From NCBI GenBank assembly GCA_026929865.2, contig CM049397.1, positions 6,231,001 through 6,295,000 of the forward strand: a DNA stretch of 64,000 nt. The letters are read 5' to 3'. The stretch is from Hyperoplus lanceolatus (lineage: Eukaryota; Chordata; Actinopteri; Uranoscopiformes; Ammodytidae). A program made the position numbers and the translations under genes. Positions 26,623 through 39,822 of this stretch are shown here, piece after piece. The number at the start of each line of letters is the position of its first letter. Position 1 is the first letter of the stretch. A model generated the notes under the pieces. The model was not told the origin of the DNA. It did no database searches and saw nothing but the letters and a program-made list of their open reading frames with translations.

Positions 26623-26870
26623 CTCTGTAAATGTGTATGTTGCTAGCTATGGTGAGTCCCCTTTGTTTACATACCCTTACCAGTTAACAGAGTCTAGTCT
26701 GTGTATTAACATTGGATTTATTTTTCAGCACACACAAACAGCCAGCACACCTATCAAATAATGGATATATTCACTGATTTTGACAAAAAGTTATTTTGTC
26801 AACAAACATTCTCCAGAATCACTGATTCAACTTTTAATGGCCTACAACAATACACCATATTCGATATCAG
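26623..26870. mobile_element. Dispersed repeat family R1, right half
   Basis: Continues the R1 unit interrupted at 25600: CTCTGTAAATGTG ... TGTGTATTAACATTGG ... TTTTTCAGCACACAC ... ATATTCACTGATTTTGAC ... CATTCTCCAGAATC. The same order is found in the copies near 54.6 and 57.6 kb. Confidence 0.65.
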
Positions 26871-27192
26871 TCTATAGCACAAAAGGAGAGAAAACATTTG
26901 TACTTTTTCTTACTTTTACTGGACCAAAGTTATCCACCCAAAACAGTAATGTTTGGTCACCGACTATTTCTTTGGTCAGGTGTTAGTTCCAATGAAATCT
27001 GTTGACCAAATGTGTTCTTTGGATCAGCAAGAGTGTCACAAGGATTGGTAGTGGAAAGACATGGGTAAGTGTTGTGTTGCATTCTGATTTGGGTGAAGTG
27101 GCCCTTTAAACATGCATCCAGACTTCAGATGTTTCACCACATGGGAGCAGTATTGTATTACTAGAAACACACTGCCTCTTATTTACCATTGA

Positions 27193-27195
<3 letters not shown>

Positions 27196-27229
<34 letters not shown>
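27196..27229. repeat. (TG)n microsatellite
   Basis: About 17 uninterrupted TG units. A second, imperfect CA tract with CATGCATGCGCGCG lies at about 27764-27820. The 26.9-28.3 kb interval holds no supported gene. Confidence 0.95.
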
Positions 27230-27230
<1 letters not shown>

Positions 27231-27796
27231 ATATGGAATTTGATAGCCCTCCCTAGAATTTGAACTCATAACCACTTGTTTACAATTGACATCAAAATAA
27301 TAGCTAGTTTTAGCATCAAGTCATCCGCGCAAGCCAATTAACTCTTACCACATGTTCATCAGTAATCTCACCTCGCCATAAACTAAAAAAAATATGTAAA
27401 TGTAAACATGAAGTAGCATTCTAATTAGCCGCCATATTTAAATTGCAGATAACGCCCGTGAGATCTCGCCCATGGAATAACACTCGGGCATGCATGGCTA
27501 CATCTACATTGTCCTTTAAGTGTTTCCTCTGCTTTTATGAAATGGCTTTATGCGTCACATGGGGATCAATCAAATGCTCTGTGTATGGCATTTATGTACG
27601 TTGTTAATATGCTGATTTATAGCGGAGCGAAAGACATGATCAAGTGGCACCATTAGCAGCTCTGTGTTCTCTGGCCATCTGGCGCGGCATATATTGTGAA
27701 TGTGGATGGGAGGGAAGATAAGGCTAACCAACCAGAAAGAACCCTAACCCACCCCCTGTGCACGCACGCACACATACACACACATGCATGCGCGCG

Positions 27797-27827
<31 letters not shown>

Positions 27828-28357
27828 CCAGATGCACTATCAGAGTAAATGTCCAAAATGGCTACCAAGTTGTTCCTCATTGCAGGGGAAGTGACATGGT
27901 TGATACAAACTCCTATCAGGTCTCTCATGTGGCAACATCTGCAGACAGGGGGAGCTTCCTGTCTCCTGTAGAGAGCTGTTTGATGTGTGGACGGTTGTTG
28001 CCTTGGAAAGGAAGGTGCCAGATTAACAAGAACAACGCTTTAAGTCACTTTTGACACTCGACTCCATGGAGCATGTTTCCTACAACAAGACAAAGAGTCT
28101 ACTACGACATCACTTGCAGCTAAAACGTCAGCTTGCTAACATGCACACAACAATGGCCATTCTAAATAGCAGGTATCATGTTTATCATGTTCGCCCTCTT
28201 GGTTTAGTGTGTTAGCCTTAGCATACTAACATTTGCTAATGAGCACTAAACACACAGAACAGTGTAGGCATGTAGCGGGCATGTCACTCGTTATTCAGGC
28301 TTTCAGTCATTAACTGAAGAATTTGAGAAATTATGATAATGATGGGAGCGTATACCT

Positions 28358-28706
28358 ATTTTCCCCGGGTCCTATGTTTCCCGCTTTGTATGTGACCGGG
28401 GAACATAGGGTTCCCTCACCCTAACCCCTAACCCCTAAACCTAACCCTAAAATACAAGATACAACAATGCACAGCCTAATCTCTCCTCATCATATGTGGA
28501 TATGCACATCACATGGCCTGTAATCTACCGTAAAAAAGATGCTGAATTAAATCAGCGAAGGCATTTTGGCGATTATGGAAATTATGGTGGAAAAAAACAA
28601 GCCCTTTCTTAATATCATTAGGTCGCGCTAAGGAAATGCAGGGAACACATGACCCTTTATGGGAAAAAGGGGAACATAGGACCTGGGGAACATAGGGATG
28701 ACCCCA
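28358..28706. mobile_element. Inverted-repeat element with telomere-like core
   Basis: GGGTCCTATGTTTCCC at the left is mirrored near 28675-28690 by GGGGAACATAGGACC, and further GGGGAACATAGGG motifs lie at about 28399 and 28694. Just inside the left arm is a run of CCCTAACCCCTAACCCC-like units (about 28418-28450) resembling degenerate vertebrate telomere repeat. No ORF. Probably a non-autonomous fold-back transposon. Confidence 0.55.
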
Positions 28707-29274
28707 TGATAATCACCTGACTTTGATGTTAGATTAGCTGAGACATCAAAGTGCTTACCAAATCTTATGGAAATCCATTCAAAAGTTGTTCAGACTTTGA
28801 TCAGATCCACACATATCGACCTCATGTTCACACTGTAGGGAAATTCAGACAAAGCTAGTTATATAGCATGGCTAAAACTAGCTTGGGAATCACGTGCCTG
28901 ACATTGTGGCTGCTTGGGTGCACTATGTAAACCAACCCATAGACGCTTTATTATTTCCCCAACCGTTCCTCTTTAATAATAAATTAATAGTTTGAAGTTC
29001 CAGAAAATTGACTCTTGTCAATCTCTTGTGAAAGGTAAACATCTTCTATAATCATAAACTCAGTATCTCTGGCTATTGGACTTTTTGGTCGGACAAAAAA
29101 AATATTTTTTTAAATGCTCACTTGGACTTTTTTGAATTGTTATGAGCACATACAACTTATTTCTGACATTTTAGTATTTATTATTTAGTATATCTAAATT
29201 ATGAATCGATAAAAAAGCAAAATAACCGTTAGACAAATCAATAGCTAAGGGTCCAAGGGCAGAGGGTGTCATAT

Positions 29275-29365
29275 TGGGTCCGGAATGTGAAGACCACTGA
29301 GGCAAATGTCTATTTGTGATATTGGGCTATACAAATAGAACTGATTTGATTTGATTTGATTTGAA
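29275..29365 (+). mobile_element. 3' tail of an L2-type LINE or derived SINE
   Basis: GTGATATTGGGCTATACAAATAGAA followed by (TTGAT)n repeats is the usual 3' end of fish L2-like elements. Nothing upstream is recognisable as reverse transcriptase. Confidence 0.55.
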
Positions 29366-31420
29366 TAGTGGATATGATCATTAGCCCCTATCACTGGCCT
29401 GTCAGAACTCATTCCTGGACAATTTTACAAATAATTAAATGTCAACCCGTTGATGAATCAATGTAATGAACTTGGGGCTTGTGGGATCACAGAACACTTG
29501 CCCGGTTGTTCATTCAGCCTTGCTGACATGCGTTCTAAGTTGATTTCTAGTTGTGTTTGCTTTGTAGAATAGCTCATTTTTATCTTTGTATCCTGTCTTC
29601 CTGTTGCATTTAAACATATGTTCTGTGTTAATTAATTTGCTTTTCCAAATGCTTCATGTAAGCAGCATTGGGAAAAGTTAATGAATTAGAGATGAATACT
29701 ATTTCAACAGCATAGCCTTAACCTTGGGTCAGGGCATAAGAGCTTTTACAGACAATGAGTGAGTTGATAAGGGCCAGACAGGCCTGTATAGGATGCTATT
29801 ATCATTGCTTACATCCCCCCCACCTCTCCCCCTCCTTCAAATGAGCACAATGGTTCCATCATTTTCAGCCCTGCTGAGGTGTTTTTGTCAGTACATATTT
29901 GCTCCAGGACGCAACACACACAAATGATCTGCTATAATTTAATCCTAAGCATTACAACCCCCTGCTCTGCTATTAGAGGAACAACAATGCAAATGGCAGA
30001 GTTGCAGCAGGGTTTCAACTGAAGGCGACGGACAGAGCCAATTTAACCCCTTTGATAAGCCAAAAACCTTGCGGTTCTTGTTCTGCTGAATGGAACAATG
30101 CAGTGTGTGTTGGCTGTGTGTGTTTGTGTATGTGTGTGTGTGTGTGTTTGCCTGTTATCTTTAAGCGGCATAAGAGTATCTCTCGTTCTCAGGAAGTGGC
30201 TTATCGACAATCTACACAGAAGTTGAAATGCACTTTGAAGTTCCTACCCACTGCAACACAAACAACAGAAAAACAACAAGGCTCCAATAAGAGCTGCAAG
30301 GTGACAGAGAAAGGTTGAAGGAGGCAGACGGATGAAAAGCGCCCTCCTCCTGTTTCCTCCCCACCAACCCACAGTCAGACAATTGTGATCTCCACGCCTC
30401 TTTTGTTCAGGACTCCCATCAGCCGCGCAGTGGGAGGTGTGGTCAGAAAGAGGAGGAAATTGCTGTGAATTTGTGGGTAATTGAAAACACCTATATCCCC
30501 CTGTGTCTCCATCTCTTACCTGCTTTAAAATAAAAGCCTCCACAGCCCCCTCTTCCTCCCCTTGGTGCCCGGGCTTCTATACCAATACATTGCTAATGGC
30601 ACCCCTTTCCCTCACCGCGTCCTCCGTCTCCCACTGGACTGAATTGATGCAAACGATTGTGCGGACCATTTTGCCGTCTGGAGGAGAGGTGACCCACTTG
30701 CGACAGGGTTTTTTGCTCGCTTGTCTCCTGCTCCACCTTCTCCCCAATTGCTGGTATTGATGCCGCGCCATTGTTTCCCTCACTGCCCAGGGGGTGGAGT
30801 GGTTTGTGGGGAAAATTGGGGGACCCCTCAGGTGTTTGATGGCTTTTATCGATTCGCAGCAGACTTTTGTGGCATCCCATTTACCCTCTTGCTATACAAC
30901 GTGCAAAGCTTTTTAGATGGCGAATGTATCTGCTGCTATTGTTAAGTGGTATTATGTCGTTTATTCTGCAGATGCATAAGCACATGTTTTTTTTTCTCCT
31001 TCCCATGTGTGGCTGATCAATGCAGACAGGAGGAACATGGTGTGGTGATTCTGCATCTCAAATGGAAGCTGCTCTACTTTCAAATGTCTCTCATTCATTT
31101 CATCGCCTGCTATAATATGGAGTAAACAACCTCCACCTTTGTCTAGAATCAGGATCTTCAAACTTACACAACCATCCAGCAGCTAGAAGAACATTTACAA
31201 TAAACCATGACCTTAACATTTAACTAGGTGTGTGTACAATGTAGTAAATAACATTGGAGCTGAACACACATGCATTGTAATTCTTTCTAGAAAAGTCAGC
31301 TAGAAAAAATGGAAATTTCTATAATTGTATTCATTCATTTATTTTTGTATAGCTTGAGGTTTTAAAGTAAGACCAGTAGATCAGATCTACAGTGCATGGT
31401 CAAGCTTTTTAAGTGTTAAG
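29366..31420. other. Non-repetitive intergenic stretch, no gene recognised
   Basis: Moderately GC-rich and largely free of the repeats seen elsewhere. Open frames around 30.2-30.9 kb are under 100 codons and overlap on both strands without splice patterns. Candidate regulatory sequence only. Confidence 0.45.
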
Positions 31421-31945
31421 CCTCCGTGCCGGTTATAGCCTGAGGCCGGAGGCATTATGGACGCCAAACTTCTGTCTGTCTGTCCATCCAGGCCATTCTT
31501 GTGAATGCAATATCCCTAGATTTTCTTCACACTTTGCACAAATGTCAACTTTGACTCAAGTATGTACTGAATAGATTTTCCAAGTCAAAGGTCAAGGTCA
31601 CTGTGACCTCATGTCTCATGAACGCAAAATCTCAAGAACACTTTAAGGTAATTTTGTCAATTTTGGCACAAACCCACTCTGATTGGAGGAGAAACTGATT
31701 CTATTTTGAAGGTCAAACGTCAAGGTCCCTGTGACCTTGTGTATAGAGAACGCAATCTCTCAAAAAAGCTTTGAGGGATTTTCTTCAAAGTTTGCGCAAG
31801 TCGACGGTTACATTGACCGTACATATTGAGAGGCCGCAGTGACCTTGTAACGTATTGTAGCTTCTAAGGAGCTTTTAAAGCATTGTCGTTTACAGTTCTA
31901 AAATTGTATGCGTTGCGGAGGCATATCTGCAAGGCAATATTTAAA
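31421..31945. mobile_element. Dispersed repeat rich in AGGTCA half-sites
   Basis: Bounded by GCCTCCGTGCC ... GGCCGGAGGCATTATGG on the left and GCGGAGGCATA on the right, with inverted GCCTCCG ends. The interior has internal near-repeats of about 140 bp (TCAAGGTCACTGTGACC ... GAACGCAAAATCTCAAGAAC, then TCAAGGTCCCTGTGACC ... GAACGCAATCTCTCAAAA). No ORF. The transposon class is uncertain. Confidence 0.6.
31589..31609 (+). promoter_or_regulatory. Perfect oestrogen-response palindrome with SF-1/ERR site
   Basis: 31595-31609 reads AGGTCACTGTGACCT, a perfect 15-bp consensus oestrogen response element with a 3-base spacer. It overlaps TCAAGGTCA at 31592-31600, the SF-1/ERR extended half-site, and a further AGGTCA at 31589-31594. 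A degenerate second copy (GGTCCCTGTGACC) lies near 31724. Binding is inferred from motif identity only. Confidence 0.6.
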
Positions 31946-34513
31946 GTTTACTGATAATTTAATGTAATTTCAAGGTAACCAAAGATATTGTGGCCACTAA
32001 AAAATCTAAATCAAATTAATATAAGGTTTTACTTTTTTTGCCCCAGTTTAGCAGGGCTCCCAATGCCAGGTCGTTTTCCTAAAAGCCAAAGTAGGTCCTT
32101 GCAGTCTGCAGCCAACAGTGTAAGTGTTATGTTATCAGTAGTTTGATCCCTGCCGAGACTCAATTTGAACATGGCTGTTGAATCTGAAAGCTGATATATT
32201 TAGCCTAGTGAATATTTTTCCTTGGTAATCAACTCATTTTGTGTGTGACAAAATAATCTGAACAAGTTGCACTCAGCAGCTTTGTCAGAGCTTTCAGCTG
32301 CATCTTTGCAGCAGTCTTCATCACCAAACAGAACTGTGCTCCTATCTCATAATATAGTTGTGGTAAACCATTTCTTATATAGAAAAAAATGCCTGAAAGA
32401 CAAAATGCTTTAAATACCCACATAATTGTCTCATCTTATCTTTATAATATCTGCTCCCACTCTGCAGTCTATCTGTACTCTGTACTTATTCAAAACTCTG
32501 AAGTCAGACTTTCCTACTCTCTGTCATGTCTGAAACACACAAATTAGCAGGCGTATAGGCGGCAGTAGCCACGCATGCTCAAAACCCCAAAGTATGCCAC
32601 TTACATACACTCATACTTCAAAAATCCAGGGGAAAAAATAGTTGTTGCAGTTGTAGCAGACACACACATTTATCTCAGGTGACGTGCAGAGCCAAACTGA
32701 TATTAATGAGCACTAAACACCGCAACATGGAGACAAGGGAGGAAAAGGAAAAATAACAAGGAACTTTGCAGATTGCCGCGTTAACAGCATATTGAGATGT
32801 AGAACAATCATCAGCACAGAGCGTACAGAAATAGAGTTTTAGAGGCTGTTGTGTTCATTGCTGTGAAGGAGCAGGCGAGGTGAGAATTGGTTCTCTGGTG
32901 CTCGGGAGCGGGGCTCTCCATGCCAGTAAAGCAGCTCTTCATCGGCACCCCTTTGACACCAGCGTTCACCCACTGGAATACATATCGCTTTTCAAAAGCA
33001 TGCAACATTCTCTCCAAATATTTAATTTTCAACTCATGGTGTACCTCTCTAGTTTATATAACAAAAGCCTCCTCTCAATTAGAGCACCTAAGCGGGGTGC
33101 ATATCTGAAACACCCATAAACCCTCCAGCTCTCTCTATCTCTCTCACTCAATTATGAACAGATACGCACACATCAAACACACTCTCTCCAGCTCTGTTTC
33201 TCTCTGTCTCTAACACACACACACACACAAACACACACACTTGATCTCTCTCTCGCTTTATGCCAAGCTGTTTTGGAGATAATGAGATTAAAACAATCTA
33301 TTTTTGTCATCCTGCCATGTTACCTGCAAGTGAAGCATTAGCGGAAACATTCCGCAAAACTACACCGCTATTACTAAAATGAATGGGAATGAAATTGCTT
33401 CCCCCAAATGTTCCCAGCTTAACGCCTGTCCCACTCACAGGGTTGTTAGCGACATATATGTCACTCAACTGGACACATTTCACTCTTTTTACCTTATTCC
33501 TGCGTGAGGCTTGACCTCAGGGAGTCAGAGGGTAATGGTGTGTCACTCACGGTTGCGATTATTTAAATTAGTGGTGTTGTAACACTAGCATTGTAACTTG
33601 AGTACAATGCCTTTATCAGTATATATTTAGACATAAAGAGGGTGTAGTGGGTGGGTAAAGACTCCACTACGGTATACACTCATCCCATGCTTGTTACAGA
33701 ACCAAATCTGGGCATTCTTTGTATAAACACAGTATGAGCTGGACTGGAAAAATGGATATCTCTCTTCAAATAATATATGTAGTACCGGTAGATCTATACA
33801 TCACAAAACATACAATGCACTGCTTAAACAGACAAGCACATAAACATCAGAGTACAAAAGCCTTGTTTCCACTGAGCGGTACAGTTCAGGTCTTTTGGAC
33901 ACTACACCATGAAAACAAACCCAAATTACAATTTGAACCTAAAAACTAGCACAGTATGTGACCTTTATGTGACCTTTAAAGAGTGGAACCCTTTCCATTA
34001 AATCAAACTGTGCTCTTCAGACGGTTAATTATTTATTTGTCTCTTACTCCACCGGAGTTCCTAAAGATTGGTAGCCTGAGCTGCTAAACAAACAACTCTG
34101 TTGACCTTGTAATAAAGTGTGCCAACTTTAAAATTGGCTTTGTTTTCAGCCTGAACACAAATATGGAATGATTACATGAACATAATTTGATGTGGTTCAT
34201 TTCACTCTATTTACAATCAACACGTACAGTACCTTATATAAGACAGAAGTGGAGCACTTAACCACAAGCACTGATAAAGGCTGGAGTGCCCCGGGCATTT
34301 TGCCCTTTGAAAAAATAAATATCACTTTAAAAATGTCCTTTTGTTGAGGAGTGTGACCCCATTACTTGGTATTACACAGTTGTTGGAAGGATAACTTAAC
34401 ACTCCACCTGGAACCTATACAACCACTCCAACCATCTATACAATTCTGAAGAGCCAAGTGCAAGCAGGAGCACACGCTGATCAAAGGAGGTGCAGCTGAA
34501 ATGTCAGTGTGGG

Positions 34514-34559
<46 letters not shown>
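34514..34559. repeat. (TG)n microsatellite
   Basis: About 22 TG units. The stretch 31.95-34.9 kb around it has no supported gene; other short CA tracts are at about 33210-33240. Confidence 0.95.
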
Positions 34560-34561
<2 letters not shown>

Positions 34562-34968
34562 CCTAGGTGTGTGACGTTTGGCATTTCAGACAGAGATATC
34601 ATTGCAGAGCAGGGTGAGAGGTGTACAGCGTTGATTCAGAGAGAGAGAGAGACGGGCTGTTGGATGGTAGTTCTTCCCTGACTCAAGCAGGTGCACTGCT
34701 GCCAGACAACATTGGGGCGGATGCAGGCTATAGGAGGGCAAGTCCCCTCCCCCCAGCTCTGTGTGGTGCGCCTGGTCCTCAGTCTCCGCCATGATAAGAG
34801 AACGCCAGTCTATGCCCTCTCCGCTAGAACCTCAGCGCTTTGGAAATGCCAGCGTAGGGCTGAGGGGCAGAGCTCTCCCAACGTGACCTCACCTCCATGA
34901 ACCGTGGGGCACCCGTTGCCTCTTATCAGCACGCATACACCTGCACAGAAGCTACAATGGGAGGCCAC

Positions 34969-36455
34969 CAGGCCCGGTTCTAGACAGTTAGATTTGGGTG
35001 GGCCTGCAGAAATTTTAGGTGGGCACACTGGGCAGAGAGACCGAAGATGCGAGCGCGCGCGGAGCGCGAGCAGAATTTTTTTGCCCTTGTAAGATCTCTG
35101 CGTCTGCTTTTTGGCACATTTACTGTGAATTGTGTAGAACACAATATGCAAATAAACTTTGAGTGTTGCTGTGTGGGAAATTTGATTCTTTGATGTTTTT
35201 TTTCCAAAATGTTTATGAATAACATATAATATACATTATATACAACATAATGTATCTTTTTTTTATTGCAGTATTAACTGTAGGCAGCCTGAGCTGATTG
35301 AAGAGAAAGCTTTGGGACTGGGCAACCTGGATGGTGGTAGTCCAGAGCTACATACTATACACACTATATAGATATATAGTCTTTCCACTATTGCCTCCGA
35401 TGTCCAGCTGGGTGAAAATAGTAGCCAGCCGAGGTCACGACCCTGCTAGGGGGGTCCGGGGGATGACCCCCAGGAAATTTTTTTTTTGCCTTTTTAAAGT
35501 GAAATGCATGAATCTGGTGCACTTTGCACACAATCTGAGGAATTTTGTGTGAACAAATAATTTGGAGACACTGGGTCGGATGAATTAGAAGCTATTGAAG
35601 AAAGACACATGGATTTTCCATAGAAATATAAATTTGAAATAAAATATTATGCAGGGTCCTCTGGGATGGGCTTGGTGCTCTTTTTCTTTTACGGGACATA
35701 TTTTTCTGTATTATAATGAATCAATTTAAATGCAGTGAGAGGAACGAAGCAGAAGAACTCTGTTGTCCAGTTATCTTTTTTTCCACAGACGAGGCTGAAA
35801 TAGGCTAGGCTACAGTATACACAGTGCATGGGCAACTGAGGGCAGCCCCATTTTCAAATATTTTTAAATAAACTCAATACACACTGTGCATGCCATGGAC
35901 TTGAACGTGACGTGATCAGTTAACCTCGGATTACCTCCCAGATGAACTGATTCAATTATTAAGTTATTAACTATCTACCAAAACATTGTATTACTTTTAT
36001 TGTATGATAATTTACATTTACGTAATATGATGTTGATATCAAACACACAAATTAAAAAAAAAAACGAAATTAAAAAAAAAATTGGGGGGGGCCCCCTGGC
36101 AGCCGGGACCCTAAGCAACCGCTCATTCGCTTATGCCTCGGGCCGGCTCTGCTGACCAGTGACCACTACAAGCGGATGGGTAACTTGGAGGCAGGCTGTC
36201 CTGCCCAGTGCCCACCCAATAGTACAATTAGAAGCAATGCATGGTAATGGTATATTCTTTAGTATTAATTAATTGTCTGAATTTTATTTGACATTTTCTT
36301 GGACAGCGAATGAACAGGTCCGTCCGATAGTGGGCCTGGACTTACACCTAAAAATAAAAAAATAAATAAAAATAAAAAAAAAATTTGATTGGGTGGGCAC
36401 AGCCCACATTTGGGTGGGCACGGCCCACCCTGGCCCCTGGCTAGCGCCGGCCCTG
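34969..36455. mobile_element. Non-autonomous hAT transposon, 1.49 kb
   Basis: The left end CAGGCCCGGTTCTAGAC and right end GGCTAGCGCCGGCCCTG are imperfect inverted repeats (about 13 of 17 positions). The flanking GAGGCCAC at 34961-34968 and 36456-36463 is a perfect 8-bp target duplication, diagnostic of hAT. The interior has GGGTGGGCAC/GGCCCACCC subterminal motifs near both ends and no transposase ORF. Confidence 0.88.
36085..36152. mobile_element. Nested hAT-type right end
   Basis: GGGGGGGCCCCCTGGCAGCC ... CTAAGCAACCGCTCATTCGC ... GGGCCGGCTCTG is a second hAT-like terminus inside the 34969-36455 element. Its left partner was not located, so it may be a truncated or captured copy. Confidence 0.45.
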
Positions 36456-36463
36456 GAGGCCAC

Positions 36464-37067
36464 GGATGTGTGTCTGTGCGGTGGTAGTATTTTAGAGTTG
36501 GGGGAGGGAGGGTAACAGGCGGGTAGACCGGTAGACTGAGGAAAGCCTGGCAGACAAAGGTGGCCCCTTGCACTAGTTTTTAGATGTGTGAAGAAGCCCA
36601 TGTCTTCCACCCCACCCACTTCAAAAGACCTCCCAACCCCTAAAAATGGCCTGACAGTTTGAGGTTTGTCGAGTGAGTTTGTGTGCCTGTTACGCTATCT
36701 GCTGTCGAACTGAACTTTCTATTCGCTGTGGAGGTTAGGTAAGGTGTGGCTAGATAAGAGATCCGGCCCCAAACAGCCTCCACCAATCTGTGGCCCCATC
36801 TTTTTCTCAGTTTGCTTCTTCTGCTGGTCGTGACCTCAGAATAGAGCACCAAACCTGGACTGGTGGTAGGTGAACGCTTTGATGGAGTTTTGTAATAAAG
36901 CAAGTGCTTAGAAGTTGTCACTGTCAGTTAGGCCTGTGTAAGACCTACACTCTAACAGCCTGTGCAACCACTCTACTGCCTGGAGAGGGTTAAGTTCATC
37001 TATTTTAGATTTAAGTGGACAGGCTAAATGCCTCTTTGCATGTGTGTGTAGCTGTGTGTGTGTGTGT

Positions 37068-37102
<35 letters not shown>

Positions 37103-39822
37103 CACACAAGCATAGCTTTGAGTGTATGCGTGGCTACACACTTTTGTGTGTATTTTCTGTAATTGCGTAAGCCAATGAGGAACTGATAAGCCTGGTGGAG
37201 CCAGACAGCAGACACTTAAAGATGTCTGCATTGATAATAAAGGGAGAGTTTGGTAAAGCTAACCTCTCCTCGCAACTCACACACACACACACACACCCAA
37301 AACACTGACTGTATAATTTGTAACCATGGGCTCCTGTGATGAACTGTATACACAGTTGCATATATCTGAAAAAACATTCCTTCAGGAGAGCAGGTAAACA
37401 GATTAATCTCATCGCTGGCGGGATGGCGGGTAAGGCTGAGGTTGAATCCTGGTCCTTGTGATGTTATCAGGGCGCCATTTGTTGTCATAAGTATCCCAGC
37501 ACAGTGGGGCTGCATTCTTGTGCTACGACGGCTGCAGACTAAAGAGGAAGATTGGCTCTTTCTTTTGTGAGTTGAATGTAAATCTCCATATTGGGAGAGG
37601 AAAGCTATATCATCAAAGCACTGGACACACATAGTGTAGTGGTGGGCTTATCTAAGCACTGTGGCAGGGGGTCAGTCAGCAAGCTTAAAACAGCTATGAT
37701 CTCAGCGCACTATTGAAATTAATCTTCCGCGGGCTGCCATGCTCTGCGCTCAAAAAACTGTGGCCTTGAAAGAAGCCGGGCCTGCAGGAAGGAGGTTAAA
37801 AGCTTAATTGATTGCATGTTGTCATGAGTGCATGAATCGTGTCTCTGCCTCTGAGTGCGTGACCGTGCGTATATATCTATCTGTGCACAGGGACTTTAGA
37901 GGAGCCCCTTCCCTCCTGTCTGTGTTTTTGAACCTGGAGATGAAGCCATCTGCACTGCTCTCTGGAGACAGCCGGGGCTCCCTCGTCTCCTCGTTCTCTC
38001 CTTCATTTTCAGTATGCTCCCGCCCGTAATGGGAAAATTGCTCTTGTCTTTCCGCTCTAGTTGGGATTGGCAGCGTTGATAAGCATTGCAGGGACAATTA
38101 GAGGCAGGAGTTTCTCATTGAGGGGCTTTCAAAACCACGCCGAGCCGTCATTGGTGGGCTGGTATAGTGTACCCCCCCTGGGACTGTACCATTGGGCCAA
38201 ACGTGACTCCCTCCTCTTGGTGAGAGAACCACCCCCCCCCCCCCCTGCTCAGACGTCAAGTCCAGGGTTGGGTTCAGTCACCACGACCTTCTCAAATAAC
38301 CATAATATATTAGACAATTATTCAGTTGTAACTGCATTGATCTGAACAGCATTTTCCCTGATCACATCTTCGGATAGTAAAATAGCTGCTTTTTTATTCC
38401 ATTTGGTTTCCGTTTGTGGTGATGCCAGGTTGTACACAATAATGGCTTTTTTTCCTCCAGCAAGTCTTGGCTTTTGTTGTTGTTGGGATGTGTGTATGAT
38501 GAGCTTGTCATTATCTCAGCAGGCTCCTATACCAGCACAGCTTTACCTTAACCTTCTCCCTCTCCCTAAGATGGGGGACGAATTAGGGGAATATCACACT
38601 GTGCTGCAGTCCCTCAACTAATTACTAGTTAAAAGGTCTGATATGACTTGGAGGTAGGCAGGCAGTGAGCTGGTAGGCAGGCAGGCAGAGAGAAATGAAG
38701 GTGTGGAAAGAGGCTAGGGGCATTGTTTATGAGCAGAGTGAAGTGGACCATCACAGAGGGAGTCAAGCAAAGGCCAAGGAAGTGATGGAGGGAACGATTA
38801 GAGGAGAGTGAGAGAGGGGGGGGGGCAAGAGCAACATTCCTGCGTAGGACTGGACCCCCCCCCCCTCTTGGGTAACAGGACACCCTTGTCTGCAGTGAGG
38901 GCCGTTGCACGAGAAAAGCCCCGAGTGAGTTATAAGCTACCTATGGTTATGTGTTTTCCTTGTTTAGTGGTGAATCTGAAAGTGCCTAGTTTCCACTCTA
39001 CACTCCAAGAGCACATCTCGCTTTCAACCCCTTTCCTAAACCATATCTTCATACATCACAGATGATAGCCAACGTTCCCGGAGGTCTTCATCCCCACCCC
39101 GCCTCCAGTTCCAATTCTCAGGACTCAGTTCTCCCAATTTCCTCACCCAACATCTGGGGGTCAAACATGCATCAAAACCCCAACTTATAGTAGCCGCCAG
39201 GTTTCCCTTGAGCTCAGATAAAAGCTGTAATAATAACAAGAGCTATAGGTGAGTCAGTGGCACTCCGTTCACGGCACACTGCTAATTGTCCATAAATGAG
39301 CCCATCTGGTTTGATTTGCTGTTCGGCGAGGCAGCAGGAGAGCAGCTCTCCTCCCAGCTATAAGCTCTTAACCAAGCCCCAGGCCCCGCTCACACCCACG
39401 GACCACCTATGCTGAACTCATATCATGAAACCTGAACTACACCTCTCTACACCAACAACACAACTGCAGGTATGCGTTATGCCGAAGCCTTCCCTTTAAT
39501 GCCTACATTATAAATAAAGCATCGGACAAGGCCTTAATTTGAGAAGCTGTACCAGACATAAATGAGTTTAAACAATCATTTATGCTCCCATTAAGTTAGA
39601 AAAATGTGTAATTTCTCATCAACTCACACAACCTCTCATTAAAAAGTTTTGCTATTCTTCAAAGTACTTTTTGTGTTTCGTTTGTGTTTTCGAACTCATA
39701 CACAGTCTATGGTTTGAACCAGAGCCCTTGAAAGAGACGGCTCTGCCCACGATTTTCAGTGGTACTGCAATTGTTGGTCAGCATCCGTAAGCTGGCAGGA
39801 TACATGCAGAAATTCATTTCAT
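36464..39822. other. Gene-poor stretch with possible regulatory islands
   Basis: TG/CA tracts lie at about 37056-37103 and 37277-37297 and homopolymer C/G tracts near 38230 and 38815. Unique-looking segments at about 37680-38150 and 39250-39620 carry homeodomain-type cores (CTTAATTGATTGCATG; TGCTAATTGTCCATAAATG). No ORF with a recognisable domain. Confidence 0.45.
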
